From assembly GCF_000002995.4 (NCBI RefSeq), contig NW_025062479.1, forward strand, positions 17,170,721 through 17,234,720: DNA of 64,000 bases. Reading direction: 5' to 3'. A program made the position numbers and the translations under genes. Below are positions 1 through 14,700 of the stretch, piece by piece (the first letter of the stretch is position 1; each line of letters starts with the position of its first letter). The DNA is from Brugia malayi (lineage: Eukaryota; Nematoda; Chromadorea; Rhabditida; Onchocercidae). The notes beneath the pieces are model-generated. The model made no database searches, was not told the origin of the DNA, and saw nothing but the letters and a program-made list of their open reading frames with translations.

Positions 1-955
1 GTGAAGACCTATGAAAAATATCCTGGATTTTATTAACAGAATAAATACAAGAGCACTTTAAAATTACATAATTGAGGATGGGACAAATATATCTTACAAA
101 GATGTTTAAATTGTTCGAGTGTTTTTTCTAGCTGTTAAAGTAAGGTATCCATGATGAATTGTTTAGCATCAAATAATCGATTTTTTATTTATTGTCAGTC
201 AGTGATTTGTTCTTTTTTTTTTTTTTTTTTGTTATCTAAGAGAAAGTTTGATGAATTCGAGCATGCATTTTTCATTCAGTTCTTTTTATGGAGTTCGAAT
301 ATGTTTCGACTTACTGCAGTCTTGAAAAGTTATTGAGTAATAACAATAGATTAAGTCAAAATAAGTTGAAGAAAGTCAAATTTACCCTAAAAAAGATTTA
401 ACAAAAAAAGGCTTAACCAAGATAAAATCAGTAGTTGATAATATTTGCAGTCATTTTGTTCTTCTTCCTTCTTTCTTTATGTGATAATCTGATAATCGTT
501 TATAATAATTCACAAGTAATTAAGTAAAATCTTACATATTTTACTTGTTTATTAAAATCTTAAGCAACATTCTTGAAGTTACGAATGGTTTCGTAAAATA
601 TTCACTGAAATGAGTTTTAGATATTAGCTTGACAATTTTGATATAATTTAGCATTACCACGCATATCTACTAAGCAAATAAATACATTGGGTAGAAAAAG
701 ACAAGGATGAAATGCATTTATTTTGTAAAAAATTAGTATACCTTCAGTTATGAGCTAATTAAAACAACGAGATGCGAGAACCACTTTTTGCTTTTTTGAT
801 ATTAAGTTAATAATATTAAAGTTTGATTCTATTTTTCAATAGTTTTCTAGTCATCAATTTTTTAACAGGAACTATACTTATGATAATATGAAAAAAATGT
901 GGATACCAGAAAAAATAATGATTGAAAATCGTTATCATCATATTCTGTGTTGCAG
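1..955. other. noncoding, upstream intron of the TSC22 gene
   Basis: No supported exon. The exon at 956 begins at a codon boundary inside the conserved long-isoform box, so this stretch is probably intron and the preceding exon lies outside the window. It contains a 21-base T run near 211-231. Confidence 0.5.
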
Positions 956-3900
956 ATTGTCCCCGTGGAGTCATGTTATGAACGTGGTCGTTGGGCATGC
1001 TGCGATTTCTATAACACGGAACCCGCTAAGCAGCAACGTGAGCGCCGTACTTCGCCACTACCGCTATTCAGCAGCTCGAGTAGCAGTAAATTCCTAGCTA
1101 ATTAAACAGAAAATGCAAATTGAATTATTATTTAAACTGTATTGAGTAAAGTGATCAGCAAATGAAAAGACAGTCTTCATGAAATGAGTTTAATGAGTTC
1201 GGTTGTCATTACTAGCTAACTTGTTTGTTCGATCTTTTATCTGTTTATCGTTTCAATGAATACCTTCTAGTGTTCCACACAATTGACGCTATAGTTATTC
1301 CAGTCGTAAGTACGGTTTACATGTCTTTCTTACTAGCTAAAGTTTTATTTACATTATTTATACTTTTCTATATTTTATTTGAAAATTATGCTTTAGAAGG
1401 TTTTCATTTCTTACAGGAAAAGTTAGATTTATGTCAATCTGAATATAAAGAAGAAAAAGAAAGATGCTATAAAAAGAAAAAAGTCTTCTTACTAGTCTTT
1501 TTATATTCGTTAGTTACCAACGATATTTGAAAATAAATTTAAATGCTCCGAGATAATACGCGAAAAGTTTTAATTCTTTTAAACAAAGAAAGAAACAAAA
1601 TTTTTATTGAGCAAGAAATCTTTCAAAACTTTTTTTCAATGAATTGTTGGCAATCTCAATCATCCTTTTAAAATATCTTTTGTTGTGTCAAATTCTGGAG
1701 CTAACTAACACCTGAATGTTTCTGGCATTTAAGCTTTTCTGAAACATAAAAAACAAATCCTTTTTTCATTGTTTCTTCGATCCTACAGTTTCAATCATCA
1801 TCTCTTATTAATTTTACATGACAAAAATCGGAAAATTTGTTAGTTATAAAACGAATGCCTATGAATTTGCTTTCTGATAGTTTCGCTATACTAATTTCAG
1901 TTACATTTAGTGGATGTGGGCATTTTGCATATTTTGATGAAAATTATCTTAAGTTAAATTCACTGAAGGATTCAAAATTCAAAAAGTCTACTTTGAAACG
2001 GATATCACTGATGTGTAATAAGGGCCACTAAAGGACATCATTTTATCTCGTTTCAGGCCTCAAACAGGAAGGTTTTCAGAGTGTGAAATCATTCATAAAG
2101 TATAGCAATATCGACTTTTAAACAAATGTGAAAGAATACTTAAAATTTGAATTTGAAAAATCTTTTTTGAAATTTCAGTGAACTTGAAAATTATCTTTTC
2201 TTCTATTACAACCCAAACTATATTTGCATGAAACATTCAGAATAGATATGATCATCGAAAATTAATTCTCTTTGTAATTACAGGTTTACCCACAAAATCC
2301 TTCAAAAGTACCTGTAAGTCGTCGATGGTTTCGCCGACCGATAATGTGCCGCATACAGCTCCTCCAAGTGATCAGCAGTTTACAACCTTCTTGTTTGACT
2401 TCTTTGATGAATCCGATACTGGTAATCATCTTCCAACGAAAGCAGTTTGTTTTTAGAATTTCATGATGGCATTCAATTATGTTTGTAGAAAAGAAAAGTA
2501 ATTTTTTTTTTCCTTCTCGGTCAAAATATGTCAGAAGTCCGCATGCTGTCTGTTGATTAGTTAAATTTAGATGAAACTGAAAATGTTAACAATTGGAGTG
2601 AATAAACTGAACTAATGATGACTGAAATATACAGTGCCAGCAAAAACATTTTCTCACAAACATGTCGAAGTTCTTCCTTGCCAATTGATATCTCACTGTT
2701 GATTGTTTTGCATACATTAAATAAAAAAATATCAGCTTCTTTAAAGTAAACTTACAAAAAAATTGGCTCTTTTAACAGCCAATTTTTTTCTCATATCTTT
2801 CTATAATAGCTCTCTCTGTCAACGACCATATCGCAACATTTATAGGAGAAAATGAAAACTTTTATCGTCTTTTTAAACTTTGCTCTTTCTTTTTTTTCCA
2901 AATGTGTTTAATTTAAAAATAATTAAGATGAATTGTTCGTAACATTCTATTAAACAAGGGTGAGACGTAATGAGTTGAAATTTATTAAGTAATAGCTGTA
3001 CCTTCTGTTGCCAAATGTTGATGACAATTAACCATCAAGTTCATAGACACTAGCTTTCTAAACAATGCCAATGAAGATATCCGCTTAACTATTTCGTTTC
3101 ATTAGATCACTGGTTTTTTCGAATTTTAAAGCAGGGATTTGAGCACTTTTATGACCACTTTTTGATTGATCACCGTTGAATAATTTGTACATTCATAGAT
3201 GCGAATAAGATTTCTGAAGGTTTCGTAAATTTTAACTGAAATTTTGAAACTAGATAGCCCTTCATTTTTGACGGTATTCAAAATTCCTTATACTTGTGTA
3301 AATATATCATATGGACTAATCAAACCTTTCTATATTAGTCTTAATTCTCCAGAAAAGAAAAGCTCTAGGTTTTTTTGATTTAGAATTAAATTTCAATCCC
3401 AAATTTCTAAAAAATGGAGGTCGGAGCTAATTGCTTTTTAATCCTCTAAAATATTCCAAATTTTGAATTTTTTGGTGATAATTGAATAAAATATTCCAGA
3501 TCAAGAAGTATGACGTTGGATACTAAATATAAAATTTCTGCAATTTTGTGTAACTGTACCTTCATTTAAGTTTATAATTATTAAATCTAAATGAATGAAT
3601 CGATCACTGTATTTATATATGCACGTTATTCGCTGTCAGTTGTTTACTTCTGTGGATAATGTTTATGCAGATTATATCAGAGTGTAGAGTCACATGAGTT
3701 GTGCAAGTTCATCACTTTTAATAGACTCCATCATTTTTTTTTTAAAGTTCACCATTTTTTGAAGTTTTTGAACGACATTTTTGTACCAAACGTCTAAAAT
3801 CGCTGTTCACTTATTCAAGATTAAAAAGTAATTGACATAATACGAAAAGTTGAGAGTGGCTTAGAAGTTTTTCAAAATTTTGATGATGTAAAAACATTGA

Positions 3901-6900
3901 GATGTAAAAATTTGTGGGATTATATAAGTGATAGCATACTTGTTATACATATTTTCTCGTCTCAAACCATCATGTTATTATTGAATTTTTTTTTAATCAG
4001 CGTTCGATCAAGAAGCTACTAAGATGTTACACAATGCTTTACTTTAAGTAGGAATTTCAAGTTGAAATCTTTTTGTATAAATAGGAAATTTTGGGATGAG
4101 ATGCATGAAAATTCATTTTCTGGTCATCTGTCGTTGCGAAAAGTCTACTTCTTTCATTCAGAAGAGAAAGAAACTGATATTTTTTCTCTTCTCGGTGCAT
4201 GTTTGATGATATTAGACTGGATTAAATTTCATAGGCAACCGACAAATTCTTCAGTTTACAAAAAACCAGTGAGAGGCAATTCTCAGAGAACTTTCTCTTC
4301 TAACATATTCCCATCCCTTGGTGAAGTTTTGCAAACAAGTTGTGATCGCGCTGTAGTGGTACGGAATTATGGACAAATGGTTGGCAAACTGGTGAAATGT
4401 GAGCGGTATTATTATTTGAGTTGAATGGTATCAAAAAAGCTCTCACTAAGTTGATGCTAATAGTCGTTTAATAGATTGAAATGCGATAAAATTTCTGCTA
4501 AATTATCACTTACATCTTCTTCGAGCATTTTTTAATGTATTCCATCAAATTTTTCTAACTTACATTTAATTTAATACAAGCTATGACTGTTGAAGTAACT
4601 TTTTTTGCCTTCTGAACAATAAAACAGGTCTTTTCCTGATTCAACAAAAGTCTTAGTGTGCTCAAATTTAATATTAAAAAAACATCTGTTAATGGTTTAA
4701 CGAAAAAGGCCTATCTAGTGGCCATTTAGCAAAGTTGCTATTATCTTCATTGTTGTAATATATAATTTGTTTCACTGGCACTTGAATTTTTCAACGTCAT
4801 AGTGATTTGATATGATTCATTCGTTCATTATTGATAAGCAAATTCTCAATCCATTCATTGTGAGCGCTATACTTTCCTTTTCAATTAGTTCTGAGTACTA
4901 CGCAATGATAACTGATGCAAATTTGTTACTATATAATAATGTATCACTTATTAAATTAATCTGGAAGTGATCCCTCTCGTTGCCATTTCAGTTTTTTCTA
5001 TACACGATATTATTTTAGTTAAAGTGGAAAGGAAAAAATTTTTTCAGTCGAAATTTAATCAGTTTCATAATTCACACAGAGTATCATTTTAGAATTTTCA
5101 TTTTTTGAATTATTTATTTGCATGAAGGAATGTTTGCAGTAGTTAGGTGATATGTTCGTAGTAAGTGATAACAGTGGATACTAGAAGCAGTTATCAGTAG
5201 TCGTTCTTCAGTGGTAAAAAATAGTACGTTCCATTTCTCAACTATAGTCAATAATTTTCTGTTTTTGCAATTATTTACGGAACTGCTACTATTATTAATT
5301 GCTTGAAGAAATTCGAATAATAAAGATATTCCGAAATTGTAATGACATGTGAGGAAAGAAAAAAAATAATGACAATTCTAAGCAAAAAGCCGTACGGTAG
5401 TGAAATGGGTGAAGTGATGTGTAAGAGTTTAATTATACCTCTGAGTGTGTATCTCTACTTTTGCGCTTCGTTTCCAGTTTTGCTAACTGTTATTATATGA
5501 GAATATATAACAAAAGCAAGGGAATGAATGAGAGCTTTTAAATTTAAAAATAAGTTCGAAATTTAAAGGACGAATAGCCTCGAACCTGATGACTGTTGTA
5601 CGCAATTAAAACGAAAATTTGAGATGCTTAGTTTCATTGCCCATTCCAATGAGTTTTCAGTCAATTTTAAAAAAGTAGAAATTACTCTTTAAATACTGAC
5701 ACCTTTAGTGCATGCAGCAGAAAGATTAATTAAAAAAACACTTTGATATTTTAAGTTAAATAAAAATAATAAAAAAAAAAGCAATAATGGCAATAATAAC
5801 AGTAATAATAGCAGTAGTAAAGTAATAATAATAATAATAATTCTACGATTTTGACAAGCTTTTTTGCTATTGTTTTTTTTTTTTTTTTTTTTTTTTGAAT
5901 TGTTGTTCGTTTTTACCCAATAAAGCTTCTGATATAATGAAGAAACTTTGTGTTCCAATTTTAAGTCGAATTTATTTTTATGGTAATTTAAATTTGTTCT
6001 CAGTGAAACCCATTAGTTTTAGCATGGTAATTACAGCAGAACTCAACAGTTATCATCAAATCATTTGATATCACAAAAAAAAGCCGTTAAAATTTTATTG
6101 GAAAACAACGCAGACAATGAAAATAAACCAAAATCAAATGTAATGGAGACTGGACTGGGTAAGATTCTCACCAATAAACCAGTCTGAAAAATCGTTAAAA
6201 TTTTATTTTAAGTCATCTTATATATTTCAACTTTCTAAAGAAGAATTTTTAATTTTTGATAAGTAAGAACAAGCAATTTTCAGGACAAATTTTCAGAAAT
6301 TTCTCATTCATCTGAAGATTCAAAATTTAAGCACTTAAACTGGAAATGTTCAGCATTGAGTGGACGTATGACACCGGTGGAAATGTTGAACAACTTTGGA
6401 TTAGAACGATCGTTGACAGCAACGTATAGTGATAGTCGATCCATACTGGAACTATTGCCTGGAACAATATCACCAATTGGAAATTCAAAATTGCTGAAAT
6501 CAAATGAACCGATCGAATGTGAAAAGGTCGAGAGGCATGTTTTTCATATTATCATACCTTAATCTGAATTATGTTATAATCACTAAAGCCAACTATATGC
6601 TCCGGATGCAATTCGGTAGAGCGGGAAGAAGTAGCAAAATAATATAAACAATTTTTGAGATTCCAACAGTGTTTTAATTTTATTTACTCGAACGTCACTT
6701 TTTTTTTGTGGTTTTTTTTTTTTGTGATTAATCTATCAAGCAAATTTCACTTACACTACAGAATCTAATTGAAATGTGGAATGGAGTCCGACAGTCAAAC
6801 TAAATCATTCATCTTCAAGCTGGACTCATAGAATATCCACATCTTGTGGATATTTTAGCAATCTCCATAATCTTTCTGGCTTCATTCCATTTCATTTAAT

Positions 6901-8753
6901 AATGTCTTGAATACTGCAGCAGGAGACGCTAAGTCATATTTTCCTATAGACGTTTAAAGAATTGATCTATTTTATTAAAGAAATGATTACAGGTAACTGG
7001 ATAAGTAAAAGTAATACTTGCCAAGTAAGTGATTCTGAGTGGTTATTAGCATGTGCATATTTCCCAGTAGTGAACAACTGTTTAGTTGTTAGAAAATATT
7101 CAATCATACAAATTGCAATAAGTTAAATTTTAATGTCGAAAATTACTGTGTTATTCTTAAGTTATAGATAACTCATCAAAAAAAAAAAAAAAAATCGAAA
7201 TAAATCAAAGTGAAAAAATGAATAAATGAGCAGCAAGGGAAATGAATGCAAGATGACGTTGGTAAATTTTAGATATGAAAAGTAGGTAAGTTTGTGAACA
7301 TTGATGCCTTACTTATTATCGTCACAACTTGTACTCTTAGTCTTTGGTCGTCAAAGCATTTCCCTTTATTTTCCTGCTTAGGCAGATTAAATTGCTTTAC
7401 TTTGTATGCTGTCATCTTGTTGAAGTAAAATCAGTCAGTATTGAATTCTAGCTTATTTTGAAATCCATTTATTCCGAATAATAATTTATCCAAATAGAGA
7501 TAATTTTTCAAAGCTGTAATGTAAGATCAGTTTATGTCAAAATGAATTTATTTATTCAAACTCTCATATAAACTCACAAACTTGTTCTGTAGCGATGCAT
7601 CTTGTCAAAATACCATGCATCATTTGGTTTTATGAGTTTATATGAGAGTTTGACCAAATTTGGTCAAATTTTTGGCTACATTTGGTCACAAATTTATACA
7701 ATCATTTTTTTTTAATTAAAATTTAAACAGAATTTAAAAGATCCATCCGGTTGGTTTTTCTTTATCAACCATCAGTTGGCTACTGTCTTCGACGTCAAAA
7801 ACATCTGTTAATAAAGGAATCCAATTCCTACAAATGGAGTTGCTAAATTTGCGCTTAACTGATATTATATATTTTTCATGGTTCATTCAAAATATTAAAG
7901 TTTTATAGAATCTAACAAGCAACTCTAATTCAGAATTGAGGAAAATTGCAGATCTATATGAAAAATTGCTTAATCATGACAACCTGAAATTCAGGCAGTT
8001 CTCAACGAATTAATCGCATAAAATGAATATATCTAAGTGCTCACTGCAAATTTTATGAGACACCAAACTAAAGTATCTGAGCGAATACTTTTTCTAGATG
8101 CCAAATCTCCGAAGTACTATGACAATCCTATTTGATGGAATTTACATTTGAAAAGATTAAGAGGATTTTTGAGAAAAAAAATCAAAGAAAGTGAAGTTTC
8201 AGCAATCTTAAATGCTCTATTTGCTGCAATTCTGTATAAAATTTATTACTGTTGCAGAACTCTTTCATATGTACCATTTATCAATTACTATTGCCTTCTT
8301 ATCTACAAAAACTTTTTGCCTTTATAAAGTCAATTATAGTCACCGACTTTACAATTATCATTAACTTTACACTGATTCTTGTGATTAAGCAAATTATTCA
8401 TTTCAAAGTGTTGCAGTAAATCAGAATGCCTTAATTTCGACAAGTGCAAAGTTTTGTCCATTTTGTTGAGTCAGAAAAATTTAAATATCCCTCTTGAAAT
8501 TTAACATATTTCATCAATATATGCTTAAGTATTTTTTAGTGATGGAAATGAAGCTGTATGAAGTCAGAGAGTATAAGTGGTTGATGGAAAGAATCTGAAT
8601 ATAACTGCATTATCATCGTTATTTGATCTACGAAATTCTTGGTGACAGATAAATTTTCTGAAATTTGCTGCTTAAGTTCTTCTGGAATGTTTTTTGTGAT
8701 AGTTTATTTGTAGTAGTAGTCAGTGGCGGAGAGATGAGGATGGATACATAGCA

Positions 8754-8788
<35 letters not shown>

Positions 8789-11700
8789 CACGCACTACAC
8801 TTTCAAGCATCTATTGGCTTTTATACTTTGGCACTTTTTGAAAGCTTTGACTTATTGAAAACGACGTTATGGCTTATGGAGATGAGAAGCAGAGAAATAA
8901 GAATCCATCAAGAATGTCGGGAGCGCACCATCAGCTGACTGCCAGGCCGATGATAACTCAATACTTTCTTCCTTTAGAAATCTCCGTTATTTATCCATCC
9001 TTTCATGTAAATGATTTCGTCCTCTGATGCTGATTGACTGACTGATTAATCTGTCCTCATTTATGCAGAGGAGTCATTTTTACTAACATATCAAAGAGTA
9101 AATGTGATAAGTACGTGGTCAGCGAGTAACTGCCCATCCATTAGGCGTGACGTAGAAAACTAATCTCTGGGAATGAATGCTCTGGAACTTGTAGATTGAC
9201 AGACTGACAAACTAACTTCATGCTTTCATTCTCAGAACTGGTCTAAAGCCTTGTTGACTGCATTTTAATAGGAATAAAGTGAAATGTAGGTAGTCTGCTC
9301 TATCTCGTCCAATTAAATTAACTGCTTCATTTATACTAATTAGATTTAATTTATCCATTCTGTCAAATAAATGACTAATTAATTGTTTGATTAATGTGTC
9401 GATTTTCAATAGTTTTTATTTCAAATTGACTCAGACTTTTGGGTTTCAATTTAAATTTCAAACTTTTTCTTCATTTCCTTCACAAATGAAAGTACACGGG
9501 ATTGAAATTTCAAGTCCTCGTTTGTCCACTCATACAATATCTTTCCTAATTTTTAATTTGCCTTATTCTATCTTCTTCAAAATATTTCATGTGTCGACTT
9601 ATGTTACTTTTCATTTCCTTATTTTCCCTGACATCACTGATAAGACTTGCATTTTTTATTCTCAACTGTAATCCACTATCTTTTGTAAGAAATCTTTGCA
9701 TACTCATAGCTATTTAATAAATATACCGTTTTAATAACTGTTTTAAGTTAAAATTTTGTCTTTCCTCAAGTTCATTCGGTGTATAAGTTAGAGCTGTACT
9801 TTATCCACAAAAAGTTTTCTGACCTTTCTTCCTGTATTGTCTCGAAAGTGGTCATCATTTTCGGTTCTCTCTGGAAAAAGAGCTGGGGCATATATGAGAT
9901 TAGTTCTATAGTAAGCATAGCATGTTTTCGCCAGTCTTGTATTGTCACTGAATGAAGAAGGACGTTTCTCGTTGTCATTATTGGTTCATCAATCCTTGTA
10001 TTCCATAATGTAAAACCTTTGAGGTTTTCCGATTTTCGCTGTTCTTTTATTTGAGGTCAAATTTTGCGTAACTTCCTGATTCTCCATAGATTTCATCACT
10101 AAATAATTTCTTTCCATCTAGTGATAGTATGACAAGGCACTAAGTTCATTTCCATTTTATTCCTTCTTTACATTCCATGTTTTTTTTTTTCTTTTTTTTT
10201 TTCATCACATTGAAGGAAAGAGCCTAAAAGGTAAAAAAGACGAAATTTATTTTACTTTCATTTATATTTACATTTATATTTACTTTCCTTTAAGTATGCT
10301 TCTTAATTCGTTGTATAATTTCGATTACTTTGTTACATTGTCGTTTTTCCATACTTTATTTTTTCCCTCAAATTCAATATTTACTTTTTGCAGTGCACTT
10401 TGATAAAAAGCTTATGTGTAATTGTGAAATATAATTTCCCGTTCGCATTTCATCTTGTTTTGCAGCCAAAACCTGTTTAATGTCATTGGGTGATTATATT
10501 TGGCTCAGCAAGGAAGCACTTGTTTTTAAGTAAGTTTCTCTAAATATCTTATTGCCTAAGGATTCCAAAACCCCTAATTCTCAGACATGTTTTGTTAATA
10601 TAGACGAATTCATACTTATATTTAGTACAATTCTACCAGGTCTTAATCATAAATGGTAGTTGATAAGTGATAAGTTAATGCATTACAGTAGGTTGTGAAC
10701 AGTCGCGAGATATCGTTTCGACCATTTAAGTTGCATTTTATTTATTAAAGTGCTCAGTTATTATTAATATTAGTGCTATGCTAATAACCTTCAAGCTTAA
10801 GTTGGCGCCTACATCCGCACTCTTTTGAAATCAAACTTACTGCGCATTTAATATATTCAAGGATAATATATTGATAGCCGAATAAAGTTTGATGTCACTT
10901 TTCTTCCGTCTCTTTTTTAGTACCTTTTACTTCTCATTAACTCTTAATTCTTCGGTCCCTTTTGACTGAATTGATCAGAAATATTGTAAGAAAGCAGTGG
11001 AAATCTCCAAAAATTATTTATTTGTTTAGGAAATTTCCTACATTTCTTTTTCATTACAGTTAGGCTTAAGCACAGCTTTGTTAATATAATCTAAGTAAAT
11101 TCAGAAACATCTAATGACAATTGAACACAAAACAAAACAATGGCCTTATCCATTTTTGGGCACAATTTGGGTCCTGTGAACTGCTTTACTGCTTTTTCCT
11201 TTTCGTTCCACAATACAATCCGATTGAGAAATGCTTCATTGTGATTTCTCGGAATAAAAGAGACAATTCAAAGCAACGATTTTTTTCTAATTAGCAGTCA
11301 CTTCATGAAATGAACCACCAGTCCTGCTTCTGCGTTAAAGTACCAAGTGACGGATTGTAGAGTGGTGACATTGAGCTTTTCAGCAATCTTACGTGTACAT
11401 AAGAGGATCAGCTCCATGATTGCTCCTAATTGGTCATTCATTGTTCACCCCAGACGACCAGTCACAACTTCTTTTATTTTCAAATTCCTCGGTTCCTTCG
11501 CAAAACTTTATGACCACAGGTCTCATTGTTATTACGAGTTCTTTCAGCTTATAAACAAAAATTCACTACAATTTGCTTTCATTCCTAAAATTAATCCAAC
11601 AGTAAACAGCAGAAGTTATTAACAAGAAAACATGATACAAATAAATGAGCATTAAAATCATTTGTTTAAGATTATATTCCATCATCAAACAGCAAATTCA

Positions 11701-14700
11701 ATACTATTCAAAATCGCAGTTCCCTTCGCAATTTTTCTGTGACATTTTTACCTGCCATACAAGTCGATATCACTCTCATTAGCGCATGTTTGTTGCAAAT
11801 TTTAGCTTAAAAACTTGGAAACTAAAATTTCAGTGTTCTTTTATCAGATACATTTATAAATTGCATCAACAAAAATAACAATAAGATTTCAAAAAGAACA
11901 AAAAGAAAAGGAAACAGTGAATACTGTTTGTGTTACAGTTGTACGATACGGCGTGCGGTATACATCACATTGTTATTTAGTGATCACCGATCGTCACTTG
12001 TTGACTGACTTCTTGTTGCATTGTTAAACTATCACTTGTTTTTTTTTTTTTTCTTTGATATGTTTTATAATTCAGTAATAAGACACTTATTTTCGGTTGG
12101 GAAAATATTCTCATCCTTCCTCCTTCTTCCTTTCACTCATTCATATGCGTAGATCTAAGTGTTGATGATGCTTATATTTCTTCTTGTGTATTTATTTTTT
12201 ATTTAAATTAAAAGTAGTATTTAGAGAGGGGATATTTAATTTTACTTGATTCATCAGTCATTTTGAATTTTCACAGTCATTTTTATTTTATTCAGAAAAA
12301 TCATAATCAAAACGTTGTTTGGTTTCAAAGATAGTAGATTTTGAATAAAAATGATTTGATACAGTTGATTTCAATAGAAAGGTAAGTGCAGTTCCCGAAG
12401 GTACAACTTGTTTAAATTTTTTTTAAAGATTTTGAATTGTAATTTTATTGCTTCACCATCTTTCCTGAGACGATTATTACAAATTGAACGAACTCAGCGA
12501 TGAATATTTTGTCATACGATTACTTGTCTGTCTCAGTGTTTGATGAACGCTTTTAAACAATGTTCTACTCTTTGATTCATAAGATGGACAAAAACAAAAT
12601 GGTTATTATTGTTATTTTAATTATTTTGAATAGCTCAAACTTAGAATTTCCTTTTTGTTTGTTAACGATTATGGAAAGAGATTCTGAGTGTTTGGTTGTA
12701 ACTTTTCAAAAATGCATCGAAAGGAGTAGAGTTAGAGCAAAATATATTATTTTTATTCTGTTTTATTTTCTTCTGTGTTTTACTCTTTTGGTAGATTTTT
12801 GCATTCATCAAAATTTCGTTGCTGTTTTTATTACTTAGAGAGTAGGGATTGGAAATTCTTAACATTTCTTTTCCTTATGATCGTTTTGTTCTGAAATGTA
12901 AAAATAACCTGCTGGCTTTCGCAGCATGTACAACAGTTTAAGATAAGACTTTGTTCAAATTTTAAGTTTTTTAAATATATTTGAGTTTGTTAAAAATTGA
13001 ATGGATTAAGTATAACTTCAAAATTGAAGCAAATGTCGAATATAAGGATGAAGGATATTTTATGACGGGGACTTTTCAAATCAAGCTGATAATTTGTTCA
13101 ACTTGTCATCTGTGACTATTAACAACACTAAATTATTGCCATGCTTGTTGTCGTCTTATGAGATTTGGCAGAAAATAAATTTTTTGAAAAATCCCATAGA
13201 TTTTTGTCACGCTTGATGGTTGGACGTGTTCGGCGTTCTTCGTTGCGACCGGATGGGAACGCTTATCAGACGGTGAAGTCTTCTGACTATCATCATCTAA
13301 GATCGATTCAAGCTAAACGCAGAAACAGGTTATATCATGCTCTTTTCACCTCATTCTTTATTTCCACTCTCTCATACCTCTTTCTCTTACTGTCCCATCA
13401 TTCCGTTTTCTCCCTCGATATCTGTTCGAAACCGGTTAGTCATTATTTCTTTCGTACTCATTTTATTCATTAATAACTTCTGGGTTATAATAAGATGGTT
13501 AAATATAAAGAATGAAATTTGCAAAATTTCAAGCAACTTTTCTGGAGTCTCATTCACCTGAAAGCTTGGTACTGTCCTGCTTGTCGTATCTTCTTTGACA
13601 GATATCGATGGATAAAATTTATGCGCCTAAAGTGATAAATATTAGCATATCAACTATGAATTTGCAGAAAAAAAGGTTATTTGTAAGTATTACTACAGCT
13701 CTAAGTTGAGAAAGATATAACGCGCAATGAGAGAATGGATAAAGAGTTTTTCTTAATTCGGTTCAACTGTTCAAGATTTCAGGCGGAAATATCTGGTAGA
13801 TCGTATCTACAGTACGCATTAATAAGATCAGTAATCCTTTCTCCTTTCTTACTTTCTTATTTCTTTTCTTTTACTTACTTTTTCGTCACATCGTTTTTTC
13901 CTCTATTTCCTCTTTTTCAAAATTCTGTCAAAATTTTCATTGGCACTTTTTATAGCTTCGGAATTCAAATTGAAAAAGGAAGATGCTTAATTTCTCGCTA
14001 CCAGAGTTTTGCTAGGAGGGCATTTTGAAAGATGATATTGACTGTAATGCGAAACGACTTGCAAATAAAATAATTTTTTTCCAACTGGGAAACTCTTTTA
14101 ACTAGTCACCAAAATAGTAATGATTTATTAAGTGAGGATAAGGTGTGAAATAAGCTGTGAAAATGTAGCCAGGTGTGAAAATAATGAAGTTCATATGGTG
14201 GTTATTATGCACTCCCCTTCATCTTCTCAAGCTTGGTTAATATTGCAAGACACTATAAGTTCGTGTGGCACTGATAAATTTCAAAAAAATACAGAAGCAA
14301 TAACAAACGAAAAATTTTTTTAACAAATTTACAAATACGATTGATTGTTTTTACAATATAATCACACCAAATACTTCAGTTTATTTGCAGTTCATATTCT
14401 TTCCAAAAGAGGAAGGCCCCAATAAATTTCCAAATTCTATGTCCATTATTCCAATTTTAAACCGCAATTCAAAATTTTACTCGGAATGTGTCAATTATTA
14501 AAAATACACAAATCCCGTATTGAAGCAAAAAAATTTCTTGATTGGTGTTTATGTTTATTTTTCTTTTAAAATATGTGAACTTTATTGTTTTAAATATTTT
14601 TTCAAAATAAGCAAATTTCTGTTGAAAAAATGCAGTTTTCAATACTCAAAACAATGTCTAAATTATGCAAATTTTTGATTATCAAGATTCCACCGAAAAA

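Larger units (their letters stand above)
6519..10465. other. large TSC22 intron with hairpins and a microsatellite
   Basis: No supported exon was found in this 3.9 kb. It holds a 10-bp hairpin at 6832-6854, a nested inverted repeat at 7557-7652, an 18-base palindrome at 7650-7667, an A run near 7180-7192 and a CA/TA microsatellite near 8755-8787. Confidence 0.5.
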
